A stretch of 64,000 bases of DNA from Cellulomonas sp. Root930. GTDB taxonomy: Bacteria > Actinomycetota > Actinomycetes > Actinomycetales > Cellulomonadaceae. Below the pieces are notes generated by a model. The model was not told the DNA's origin and did not search any database. It saw only the letters and a list, made by a program, of their open reading frames with translations. Below are positions 57,167-64,000 of the stretch, in pieces. Position 1 is the first letter of the stretch. Each line of letters starts with the position of its first letter. The translations under genes and the position numbers were made by a program. The DNA lies in contig LMJI01000001.1 of the NCBI GenBank assembly GCA_001429255.1, forward strand, positions 2,574,650 through 2,638,649, read 5' to 3'.

Positions 57167-57750
57167 CGCGTGCTCCGATCGGTCGAGGTCAGCGCGGTGC
57201 GCAGGGTGGCGAGCCCGCGGGACGCGGTGGACTTCACGGTGCCGACGCTGACGCCGAGCTCGGCGGCCACCTCAGCCTCCGGCAGCCCGACGAAGTGCCG
57301 CAGGACGACGATCCGGCGCTGGCGGGGTGACAGGAGGGCGAGCGCGCGGACCAGCTGGTCGCGGTCGTCGGAGGGGCCGTGCGCGGCGATCGATCCGGTC
57401 TCGGGCAGGTGCTCAGGCGCGGACAGGACCTCGCGGCGGCGTCGTCGCCAGGTGTCGATCCGCAGGTTCACCAGCGTCCGGCGGGCGTAGGCCAACGGGT
57501 CGTCCCGGCGGGCGCGGGACCAGGCGGCGTAGGTGCGGACCAGGGCGTGCTGGACCAGCTCCTCGGCGCGGTGCGCGTCGCCGACCAGCAGCCACGCGGT
57601 CCGCAGCAGGTCGGCCGAGTGCGCCTGCATGAACGCGGTGAACTCGGCGTCGGTGTCCTCGGCCGGCCGCGTCCGTCCGGTGAGGACACGCGTCGACTCC
57701 TCGCCGACGTCGTCGTCGGGCGGTGCAGGGCGCAGCGGCGCGGGCGGCAT
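57163..57750 (-). CDS. SigE-family ECF sigma factor
   Basis: 195 residues: a variable N-terminus, sigma-2 region (FTAFMQAHSADLLRTAWLL, AEELVQHALVRTY) and sigma-4 region (LSPRQRRIVVLRHFVGLPE, ELGVSVGTVKS). This matches the actinobacterial SigE/SigM-like group. The ATG at 57750 is preferred; TACGGT (57765-57760, minus strand) lies 9 bases upstream. An in-frame GTG at 57759 touches that hexamer and is less likely. Co-transcribed with the membrane protein gene downstream. Confidence 0.88.
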   Translation of the reverse strand: MPPAPLRPAPPDDDVGEESTRVLTGRTRPAEDTDAEFTAFMQAHSADLLRTAWLLVGDAHRAEELVQHALVRTYAAWSRARRDDPLAYARRTLVNLRIDTWRRRRREVLSAPEHLPETGSIAAHGPSDDRDQLVRALALLSPRQRRIVVLRHFVGLPEAEVAAELGVSVGTVKSTASRGLATLRTALTSTDRSTR

Positions 57751-57820
57751 GGGGCTCACACCGTAGAAGACGCAGCAGGCCCGTGGAAGGTTGAGTGCTC
57801 GGTGGGGTGACAATGGAGGC

Positions 57821-59005
57821 ATGACCCTGACGACTCCTGCGGTTCCGGCGCGCCCCGGCGCCGTGCTGCCGCCGCTGCGCATCGGGCCGCTGACCATCGA
57901 CACCCCTGTCGTGCTGGCACCCATGGCGGGCGTCACCAACGCCGCGTTCCGTCGCCTGTGCCGCGAGTCCGGGGCCGGCCTGTACGTCGCCGAGATGGTC
58001 ACGTCCCGCGCGCTGGTGGAGCGCGGCGAGGAGTCGATGCGGATCATCTCCCACGAGCCCGACGAGCGGCCGCGGTCCGTGCAGGTGTACGGCGTGGACC
58101 CCGCGACGGTCGGTGCCGCGGTCCGGCTCATCGCGAGCGAGGACCGCGCCGACCACGTCGACCTCAACTTCGGCTGCCCGGTGCCCAAGGTGACGCGCCG
58201 CGGCGGGGGAGCGGTGCTGCCCTGGAAGCGGGACCTGTTCCGCGCGATCATCACGGCCGCGGTCGACGCCGCGAAGCCCTACGGCGTCCCGGTCACGGTC
58301 AAGATGCGCAAGGGCATCGACGACGACCACCTGACCTACCTCGAGGCCGGTCTGGTCGCGCAGGAGGTCGGTGTCGCGGCGGTCGCGCTGCACGCCCGCA
58401 CCGCCGCCGACTACTACTCCGGCACCGCGGACTGGGACGCGATCGCGCAGCTCAAGCAGACGGTCACCGACATCCCGGTGCTGGGCAACGGGGACATCTG
58501 GTCGGCTGAGGACGCCCTCGAGATGGTCGCGCAGACCGGCTGCGACGGCGTGGTCGTCGGTCGCGGCTGCCAGGGCCGACCGTGGCTGTTCGCCGACCTG
58601 GCGGCCGCGTTCGCGGGATCCGACGAACGGATCCGGCCGGGGCTCGGCTACGTCGCGACGATCGTCCGGCGGCACGCGGAGCTGATGGTCGAGCACTTCG
58701 GCGACGAGGGCAAGGCGCTGCGCGAGATGCGCAAGCACATGGCCTGGTACTTCAAGGGCTACATCGTCGGCGGGGAGACCCGGGCCGCGCTCGGCCTGGT
58801 GTCGACCATGGCCGAGCTCGACGAGCGACTCGCGCGGCTCGACCTCGACCAGGGATACCCGGGAGCGGGCGCCGAGGGGCAGCGCGGCCGCGCCGGGTCG
58901 CCCAAGCGCCCGCTGCTGCCGTACGGCTGGCTCGACTCCCGCGAGCTGTCCGAGGAGTTCGCCAAGGCCCTGCACGAGGCCGAGCTGAGCGTCTCCGGCG
59001 GCTGA
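57821..59005 (+). CDS. dusB: tRNA-dihydrouridine synthase
   Basis: 394-residue FMN enzyme reducing uridine in tRNA. Conserved blocks are LAPMAGVTNAAFR, DLNFGCPVPKVTRRGGG with the catalytic Cys, HARTAADYYSG, GNGDIWSAEDA and GRGCQGRPWLF. The C-terminal helical domain has KHMAWYFKG. The ATG follows GACAAT by 6 bases. A GGAGG only 1 base before the ATG is too close to act as a normal ribosome-binding site. Confidence 0.95.
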   Translation: MTLTTPAVPARPGAVLPPLRIGPLTIDTPVVLAPMAGVTNAAFRRLCRESGAGLYVAEMVTSRALVERGEESMRIISHEPDERPRSVQVYGVDPATVGAAVRLIASEDRADHVDLNFGCPVPKVTRRGGGAVLPWKRDLFRAIITAAVDAAKPYGVPVTVKMRKGIDDDHLTYLEAGLVAQEVGVAAVALHARTAADYYSGTADWDAIAQLKQTVTDIPVLGNGDIWSAEDALEMVAQTGCDGVVVGRGCQGRPWLFADLAAAFAGSDERIRPGLGYVATIVRRHAELMVEHFGDEGKALREMRKHMAWYFKGYIVGGETRAALGLVSTMAELDERLARLDLDQGYPGAGAEGQRGRAGSPKRPLLPYGWLDSRELSEEFAKALHEAELSVSGG

Positions 59006-59010
59006 CGGTC

Positions 59011-59889
59011 TCAGGTGCGCCGGACCGTCACGGTGCGCGCGAGACGGTCGACTGCCGGGATCGTGGCGTCCGGGGCGCCCAGGGCGCGGGTGGTCACCGC
59101 CAGAGCACCCGTCGCCGAGGCGCGGGCGAGCGCGTCCTCGACCTGCAGGCCGTCCAGCACGCCGCTGAGCAGCCCTGCGAGGAACGCGTCACCGGCGCCG
59201 TTGGTGTCGACGACGGCGGCCACGGGAGCGGCCGGCACCTCGATCCACCCGTCGGCGTCCCGCGCGAGCGCCCCCGCGGCGCCGTCAGTGCAGACCGCGA
59301 GTCGGCACCCGCGCGCGACCGCGTCCGACAGGTACGCGCGGGGGTCGGCCAGCCGGGCGGCACTCACCAGCAGCACGTCGGCGGCTGCGACGAAGTCCCG
59401 CGGGTAGGCGCCGGCGCCGTCGTCGTCGTGCACGTCGCACCAGACGGGGACGCCGGCGGCGCGGGCGGCCGCGAGCAGCGGTCGGCTGTGGTCGGCCAGG
59501 TCGAGCACGGCCGCGTCGAGCCCGCCCAGGGCGGGCACGGGCCCCGGCTCGGGTGCGGGCAGCTCGAGGTAGAGCGAGACGCGTGAGCCGTCGTCGGCCA
59601 TGAGGTTCACGTGCCGCTCGGTCCGCCCGACGGGCTGCACGACCAGCGAGAGGCGGGGCTGGGCGAGCGCCTCGCGGACGAGGCCGCCCTCGCGGTCGTC
59701 GCCGAGGGCGGTCCGAAGGGTCACGTCGATTCCCAGCGCCGCGAAGGTCAGCGCCTTGCCGGCCGACGTGCCGCCGAGCCCGTCGTGGTGGCCGCTCGCG
59801 AACAGCGTCTGTGACCGCGGCTCCGGGAGCGCCGGGAGCCGGATCAGGGTGTTCCAGGACGCGGGGCCGTTGACCAGGACGCGAGGCAC
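59011..59889 (-). CDS. PfkB-family sugar kinase
   Basis: 292 residues of the ribokinase fold: an N-terminal ASWNTLIRLPALP, a substrate-binding GGTSAGKALTFAALG and the ATP-site signature DTNGAGDAFLAGLL near residue 240 with the catalytic Asp. The sugar is unknown. The GTG at 59889 is chosen because the fold begins there and TAGGGT (59902-59897, minus strand) lies 7 bases upstream, giving a probable leaderless mRNA. It is divergent from the amylase gene and shares its control region. Confidence 0.85.
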   Translation of the reverse strand: MPRVLVNGPASWNTLIRLPALPEPRSQTLFASGHHDGLGGTSAGKALTFAALGIDVTLRTALGDDREGGLVREALAQPRLSLVVQPVGRTERHVNLMADDGSRVSLYLELPAPEPGPVPALGGLDAAVLDLADHSRPLLAAARAAGVPVWCDVHDDDGAGAYPRDFVAAADVLLVSAARLADPRAYLSDAVARGCRLAVCTDGAAGALARDADGWIEVPAAPVAAVVDTNGAGDAFLAGLLSGVLDGLQVEDALARASATGALAVTTRALGAPDATIPAVDRLARTVTVRRT

Positions 59890-59925
59890 GCCGCCCACCC
59901 TAGGGGCGTTAGGGTGTGCCGACCT

Positions 59926-59947
59926 GCAAGTTGCTGCAACGAGTTGC
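59926..59947. promoter_or_regulatory. Overlapping palindromes, probable LacI-type operator
   Basis: GCAAGTTGC (59926-59934, a 4-1-4 palindrome) is followed by GCAACGAGTTGC (59936-59947, a 5-2-5 palindrome), with TTGCTGCAA bridging them. The site lies just downstream of a plus-strand TAGGGT (59910-59915), where a repressor would block amylase transcription. The TTGCAA core recalls maltose-regulator operators of actinobacteria. Confidence 0.5.
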
Positions 59948-59968
59948 GGCCCACCCCCGGTGGTGACG

Positions 59969-61399
59969 ATGACGCACCTGCCCGCCCGCGCGACCGCCCT
60001 GCTCGGCGCCCTGCTGCTCCTGGCCGGATGCAGCGCGCCACCGGAGCCCGCAGCGACGCGCACACGCGACGTCGGGGTCCAGATGTTCCAGTGGACCTGG
60101 CACGCCATCGCGACGGAGTGCACCGACAGCCTGGGACCGGCCGGCTACGGCTGGGTGCTCACCAGCCCGCCGCAGGAGCACATCCTCGGCGAGGAGTGGT
60201 GGACCTCCTACCAACCCGTGAGCTACCGGGTGGAGTCGCGCCTCGGCACCCGCGAGGAGTACGCCGACATGGTGGCGACCTGCCACGACGCCGGCGTGGA
60301 CGTGTGGGCCGACGCGGTGGTCAACCACATGACCGGGCAGGAGGCGCCGGGCACGGGCTGGGCGGGATCGTCCTACTCGCACTACGCGTACCCCGGCCTC
60401 TACACCGACGCCGACTTCCACCACTGCGGACTGACCCCCAACGACGACATCTCCGTCTACCAGGACGCCGCCCAGGTGCAGACGTGCGAGCTGGTCAACC
60501 TGGCCGACCTCGCCACGGAGACCGACCGTGTGCGGTCGACGATCGTGGCGTACCTGCAGGACCTGCTCTCGCTCGGTGTGGACGGCTTCCGCATCGACGC
60601 CGCCAAGCACCTACCTGCGCAGGACGTCGCGGCGATCGTCGCGGGCCTGCCCGAGGGAACGGGCATCGCGCAGGAGGTCATCCGCGGCAGCGGGGAGCCG
60701 ATCACGCCGGAGCAGTACCTGGCCAACGGCCGGGTCTACGAGTTCGCGTGGGGCAAGGACGTGCAGGGAGTGCTGGCGAGCTCGCCCGAGCGGGTCCTCG
60801 ACCTGGGCACCACGTCCGGGTACGTGCCGTCCGACGCCGCGGTGATCTTCGTCGACAACCACGACACCGAGCGCAACGGCTCGACGCTCAGCTATGCCGA
60901 CGCCGAGGACTACGCGCTGGCCACGGTGCTCATGCTCGCCGGCACGTATGGCACACCCGCGGTCTACACGGGGTACGCCTTCTCGGACCGCGACGCCGGA
61001 CCTCCGCAGGACGCCGAGGGCGCGGTGCTCGACGCGTCGTGCGGCGCTGCTCCCGGCCCGGGCGCGGACCTCGCGGACGGCGACTGGGTGTGCCAGCACC
61101 GCTGGCCCGCGATCGCCGGCGTGGTCGGCTGGCGCTCCGTCGTGGGAGACGCGCCCGTCGTCGACGTCTGGTCCGAGGGCAGCGCGGTGGCGTTCGGCCG
61201 CGGCGAGCGCGGGTTCGTCGTCGTCAACCCCGGGGACGACGAGCTGCGCGCCGAGCTGCCGACGAGCCTGGCCGACGGCGGCTACTGCGACGTGCTCGCG
61301 ACGGGGGACTGCGCGGGGTCCACCGTGCAGGACGGCGTCCTCACGGTGACCGTCCCGCCCAGGACCGCGCAGGCATGGGACGTGACCGCTCGCCCCTGA
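59969..61399 (+). CDS. Secreted alpha-amylase lipoprotein (GH13)
   Basis: 476-residue glycoside hydrolase family 13 enzyme anchored as a lipoprotein (lipobox LLAGC, Cys21). The compact barrel starts VGVQMFQWTWHAIATEC and keeps DAVVNHM, nucleophile D210 in DGFRIDAAKH, acid E236 in IAQEV and D299 in FVDNHD. It resembles short bacterial and animal-type alpha-amylases, with the C-domain but no starch-binding module. GTG at 59963 is an alternative start two codons earlier. A terminator follows directly. Likely induced by alpha-glucans through the operator upstream. Confidence 0.9.
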   Translation: MTHLPARATALLGALLLLAGCSAPPEPAATRTRDVGVQMFQWTWHAIATECTDSLGPAGYGWVLTSPPQEHILGEEWWTSYQPVSYRVESRLGTREEYADMVATCHDAGVDVWADAVVNHMTGQEAPGTGWAGSSYSHYAYPGLYTDADFHHCGLTPNDDISVYQDAAQVQTCELVNLADLATETDRVRSTIVAYLQDLLSLGVDGFRIDAAKHLPAQDVAAIVAGLPEGTGIAQEVIRGSGEPITPEQYLANGRVYEFAWGKDVQGVLASSPERVLDLGTTSGYVPSDAAVIFVDNHDTERNGSTLSYADAEDYALATVLMLAGTYGTPAVYTGYAFSDRDAGPPQDAEGAVLDASCGAAPGPGADLADGDWVCQHRWPAIAGVVGWRSVVGDAPVVDVWSEGSAVAFGRGERGFVVVNPGDDELRAELPTSLADGGYCDVLATGDCAGSTVQDGVLTVTVPPRTAQAWDVTARP

Positions 61400-61405
61400 A
61401 CGCGA

Positions 61406-61433
61406 GAACGGCCCCGCCGCAGCGGGGCCGTTC
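61406..61433. terminator. Terminator between amylase and alpha-glucosidase genes
   Basis: A perfect 12-bp stem (GAACGGCCCCGC 61406-61417 with GCGGGGCCGTTC 61422-61433) and a 4-base loop between convergent genes. Confidence 0.88.
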
Positions 61434-61442
61434 CGGGTCCGA

Positions 61443-63170
61443 TCAGACCGTGAAGCGCGCCCAGACGGTCGCGTCCGAGGGGACGAGCACGGTGCCGTCC
61501 GCGTCCACCGCGTGGTCGACCGACGCCAGCAGCACGTCGGCGCCCTCGGGCAGGACGACGGGCTCGGTGCCGAGGTTGGCGACGACCAGCACGTCCCGGT
61601 TGACGAACGCGATCACGTCGTCGCCGAGGCCGTGCAGCCACTCCATGCCGCCGGAGCCGAGGCCTGACTCCCGGCGCAGCTGGAGCGCCGACCGGTAGGT
61701 CTCGTACGTGGACCCGGCGACGCCGCGCTGGGCGTCGAGCGCGTACGACGCCCACTCCGCGGGCTGGGGGAGCCAGGTCACGCCGGTCGGGGAGAACCCG
61801 AAGCCGTCCGCGTCCGACGCCCACGGCAGCGGCACCCGGCAGCCGTCGCGGCCGCGCTCGGCGCCACCGGTCCGGAAGAACGCCGGGTCCTGGCGCAGGT
61901 CGTCGTCGAGCGAGGTGTGGTCCGGCAGGCCGAGCTCCTCGCCCTGGTACAGGTACGCCGAACCGGGCAGGCCGAGCATGAGCAGCGACGCGCACCGCGC
62001 CCGGCGCAGGCCCAGGGTCTCGTCGGGCTGCTCGTCCCCGTGCCCGATGCCGTTGGGCCGCGAGCCCGGCTCCGACAGGCCGAGGCGCGACGCGTGCCGG
62101 ACGACGTCGTGGTTGGACAGCACCCAGGTGGTGGGGGCGCCGACCGCGTCCGACGCGCGGTAGGAGGCCTCGACGACCGTGCGCAGCGCCGGGGCGTCCC
62201 AGTGCGTGGCCAGGAACGCGAAGTTGAAGGCCTGCTGCATCTCGTCGGGCCGCACGTAGCGGGTCAGCCGCGACAGGGGCTCCACCCAGGCCTCGGCGAC
62301 GAGCGCCCGGTCGCCGGGGTACTCCGCGAGCACCCTGTTCCAGGCGCGGTAGATGTCGTGCACGCCGTCCTGGTCGAACATCGGGCCCTGGTTGCCGGAC
62401 CCCGACACCGCCTCCGTGTCGTCGGCCCCCTCGATCATGGACACATGCCCGTCCCAGTCGGGCAGCCCGGGCGCCTTGACCATGCCGTGCGCGACGTCGA
62501 TGCGGAAGCCGTCCACCCCTCGGTCGAGCCAGAACCGCAGGACGTCCTCGAACTCGGAGCGGACCTCGGGGTGCTCCCAGTCGAGGTCCGGCTGCCGCGA
62601 GTCGAACAGGTGCAGGTACCACTCGCCGGGGGTGCCGTCGGGGTCGGTGGTCCGGGTCCAGGCAGGTCCGCCGAAGATCGACTGCCAGTTGTTGGGCGGC
62701 TCCGACCCGTCCACGCCCCGTCCGTCGCGGAACAGGTACCGGGCGCGCTCCGGGGAGCCCGGGCCGGCGGCCAGCGCGGCCTGGAACCAGACGTGCTCGT
62801 CGGAGGTGTGGTTGGGCACCAGGTCGACGATCACGCGCAGGCCGAGGCGGTGGGCGCGCTCGAGCATGGCGTCGAAGTCGTCGAGCGTGCCGAACAGCGG
62901 GTCCACGTCGCGGTAGTCGGCCACGTCGTACCCGGCGTCGGCCTGCGGGGACCGGTAGAACGGGGACAGCCAGACGGCATCCACGCCGAGCTCGGCGAGG
63001 TGGTCCAGGCGCGAGGTGATGCCGGGCAGGTCACCGATGCCGTCGCCGGACGCGTCCGCGAACGAGCGCGGGTAGACCTGGTAGATCACGGCATCCCGCC
63101 ACCACTCGCCGTCGGGCGATCCGGCGGTGTGCACCAGGGTGCGCAGGGGTCGGGTGTCGATCGTCGTCAT
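61443..63170 (-). CDS. Alpha-glucosidase (GH13, oligo-1,6/maltose type)
   Basis: 575-residue cytoplasmic GH13 enzyme that hydrolyses imported maltose, isomaltose or related oligosaccharides. It starts WWRDAVIYQVYPRSFADASG, then DLVPNHTSDEHVWF, nucleophile Asp in DGFRIDVAHGM, acid Glu in LVAEAWVE and the third Asp in LSNHDVVRH. The ATG at 63170 is preferred to a GTG at 63185, which lies within the AAGTGAGG ribosome-binding region. The gene follows the broken LacI gene on the same strand after 63 bases. Confidence 0.93.
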   Translation of the reverse strand: MTTIDTRPLRTLVHTAGSPDGEWWRDAVIYQVYPRSFADASGDGIGDLPGITSRLDHLAELGVDAVWLSPFYRSPQADAGYDVADYRDVDPLFGTLDDFDAMLERAHRLGLRVIVDLVPNHTSDEHVWFQAALAAGPGSPERARYLFRDGRGVDGSEPPNNWQSIFGGPAWTRTTDPDGTPGEWYLHLFDSRQPDLDWEHPEVRSEFEDVLRFWLDRGVDGFRIDVAHGMVKAPGLPDWDGHVSMIEGADDTEAVSGSGNQGPMFDQDGVHDIYRAWNRVLAEYPGDRALVAEAWVEPLSRLTRYVRPDEMQQAFNFAFLATHWDAPALRTVVEASYRASDAVGAPTTWVLSNHDVVRHASRLGLSEPGSRPNGIGHGDEQPDETLGLRRARCASLLMLGLPGSAYLYQGEELGLPDHTSLDDDLRQDPAFFRTGGAERGRDGCRVPLPWASDADGFGFSPTGVTWLPQPAEWASYALDAQRGVAGSTYETYRSALQLRRESGLGSGGMEWLHGLGDDVIAFVNRDVLVVANLGTEPVVLPEGADVLLASVDHAVDADGTVLVPSDATVWARFTV

Positions 63171-63233
63171 GCGGGCATGCCTCACTTCGGGGTGTTCACA
63201 GGGGGAGGCGCCGTTGCCGATCAGGGGATCTGA

Positions 63234-64000
63234 TCAGACTACGGCGGGAGCCTCAGCGGTCACAGCGACCGAGGTCAGGGTGGTTGACGGGGCCGTGGGT
63301 GCGGCTCCGGTGGAGCTGCGGACGATGAGCTCGGGGTGGAACTTGAGCTCGGTGCGCGAGGCGGGGGTGCCGGTGATCTCGGCGACCAGGGCACGGTGGT
63401 CAGGGGCGGGTCGGTGAACGCGATCAGCGGGGAGTCGTCGAAGCCGACCACGGACAGGTCGCCCGGCACGGTCAGCCCGCGGGACCGGGCGCCGCGGATG
63501 GCACCGAGGGCCATGAGGTCCGAACCGCAGATGATCGCCGTGTGCCCGGAGTCGATGAGCTCGAGAGCGGCCGCCTGACCGCCCTCGACCGTGAACAGCG
63601 TGGTGACGACGTGGGGGTCGGGGTCGGTGATGCCGAGGTGGCGCTGCAGGTTCGCGGCGAACTCCACCCGTTTGCGGGCGGCCGGCACGAACCGTTCCGG
63701 GCCGATGGCCAGCCCGATGCTGCGGTGGCCGAGCGACACGAGGTGGCGGAACGCGAGGTCGAGCGCCGCGGAGTCGTCGGTCGACACCGACGGTGCGTCG
63801 ACACCCTCGGCATGCCCGTTGACCAGCACGATCGGCATGCCGCTGCTGCGCAGCCGGTGGTAGCGGTCCTTGCTGGTGGTGGTGTCGGCGTGCAGGCCCG
63901 AGACGAACACGATGCCGTCGACGTTGTGCTCGAGGAGCATCTCGACGTACTGGTCCTCGGTGGTGCCGCCGGGGGACTGGGTGCACAGCAGGGGGGTGTA
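63234..64000 (-). pseudogene. LacI-family regulator, frameshifted, 5' end outside window
   Basis: Effector domain of a LacI/GalR repressor read from beyond the right edge. It runs in one frame through DGIVFVSGLHAD, LVNGHAEGV, ALDLAFRHLVSLGH, GSDLMALGA and LSVVGFDDSPLIAFTDPPLTTV (seen in parts). At about 63388-63394 the frame breaks. The expected RQPV-x-AM segment is missing, and the end (ALVAEITGTPAS, ELKFHPELIVRSS) continues in another frame to the stop at 63234. The size suggests a deletion of about 40 bases. It is either a real pseudogene or a sequence error. The DNA-binding domain is outside the window. Confidence 0.82.

Overview
The window is 64 kb of gene-dense, very GC-rich DNA from an actinobacterium. 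Gene order (leuS, degV, comEA, comEC, holA, rpsT, lepA, hemW, hrcA, dnaJ, rsmE, phoH, ybeY, corC-like, era, leuA, recO, uppS, glyS, dusB), the mycothiol-type DinB protein, the SigE-like sigma factor and frequent GTG starts point to Micrococcales, most likely Cellulomonas or a close relative. The placement is from gene content and memory of family synteny, not from a database search. No rRNA, tRNA, CRISPR array, insertion sequence or phage gene was found, and no gene-free stretch exceeds about 215 bases.

Layout. 1-6676: the 3' part of leuS, a DegV protein, the DNA-uptake pair comEA-comEC and holA. 6686-9897: an accessory island between holA and rpsT, with two EAL-domain genes on the minus strand, a divergently read 47-residue secreted peptide, and a helix-turn-helix/TPR regulator. 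10032-15119: rpsT, a lone PemK-like protein, the ATP-grasp / alpha-E / transglutaminase trio and a DinB-like protein. 15230-29364: housekeeping genes for translation quality (lepA, rsmE, ybeY, era), radical SAM HemW, heat-shock control (CIRCE-hrcA-dnaJ), phoH, a CorC-like transporter and several membrane proteins. 29471-47836: a ten-gene, tightly packed operon (PP2C phosphatase, FHA protein, Ser/Thr kinase, 2029-residue Ig/FN3 protein, MoxR ATPase, DUF58, transglutaminase-like protein, RDD-FHA protein, two PQQ-propeller proteins). It resembles the PFNA cluster described in bifidobacteria. 47854-51424: leuA with a leader-peptide attenuator, then recO and uppS. 51409-54652: a zinc-type ABC transporter operon behind two Zur-like boxes. 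54773-59889: glyS, an ECF sigma factor with its membrane partner, dusB and a PfkB kinase. 59926-64000: alpha-glucan use (amylase lipoprotein, alpha-glucosidase) next to a LacI-type regulator whose reading frame is broken.

How it fits together. The most novel candidate is the island at 6686-9897. A short Sec-exported peptide ending in a vicinal-cysteine tail lies just upstream of an HTH-TPR protein with the architecture of peptide-pheromone receptors. Beside it sit one EAL protein with all its catalytic residues and one that has lost half of them. A perfect 8-7-8 palindrome and a strong stem-loop lie in the shared control region. The large operon looks like a cell-envelope sensing machine in which kinase, phosphatase and FHA proteins control a surface-exposed adhesin-like protein and a MoxR/DUF58 chaperone module. 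Many genes have a TANNNT or near-TANNNT hexamer 6-8 bases before the start codon, which suggests that leaderless transcription is common here.
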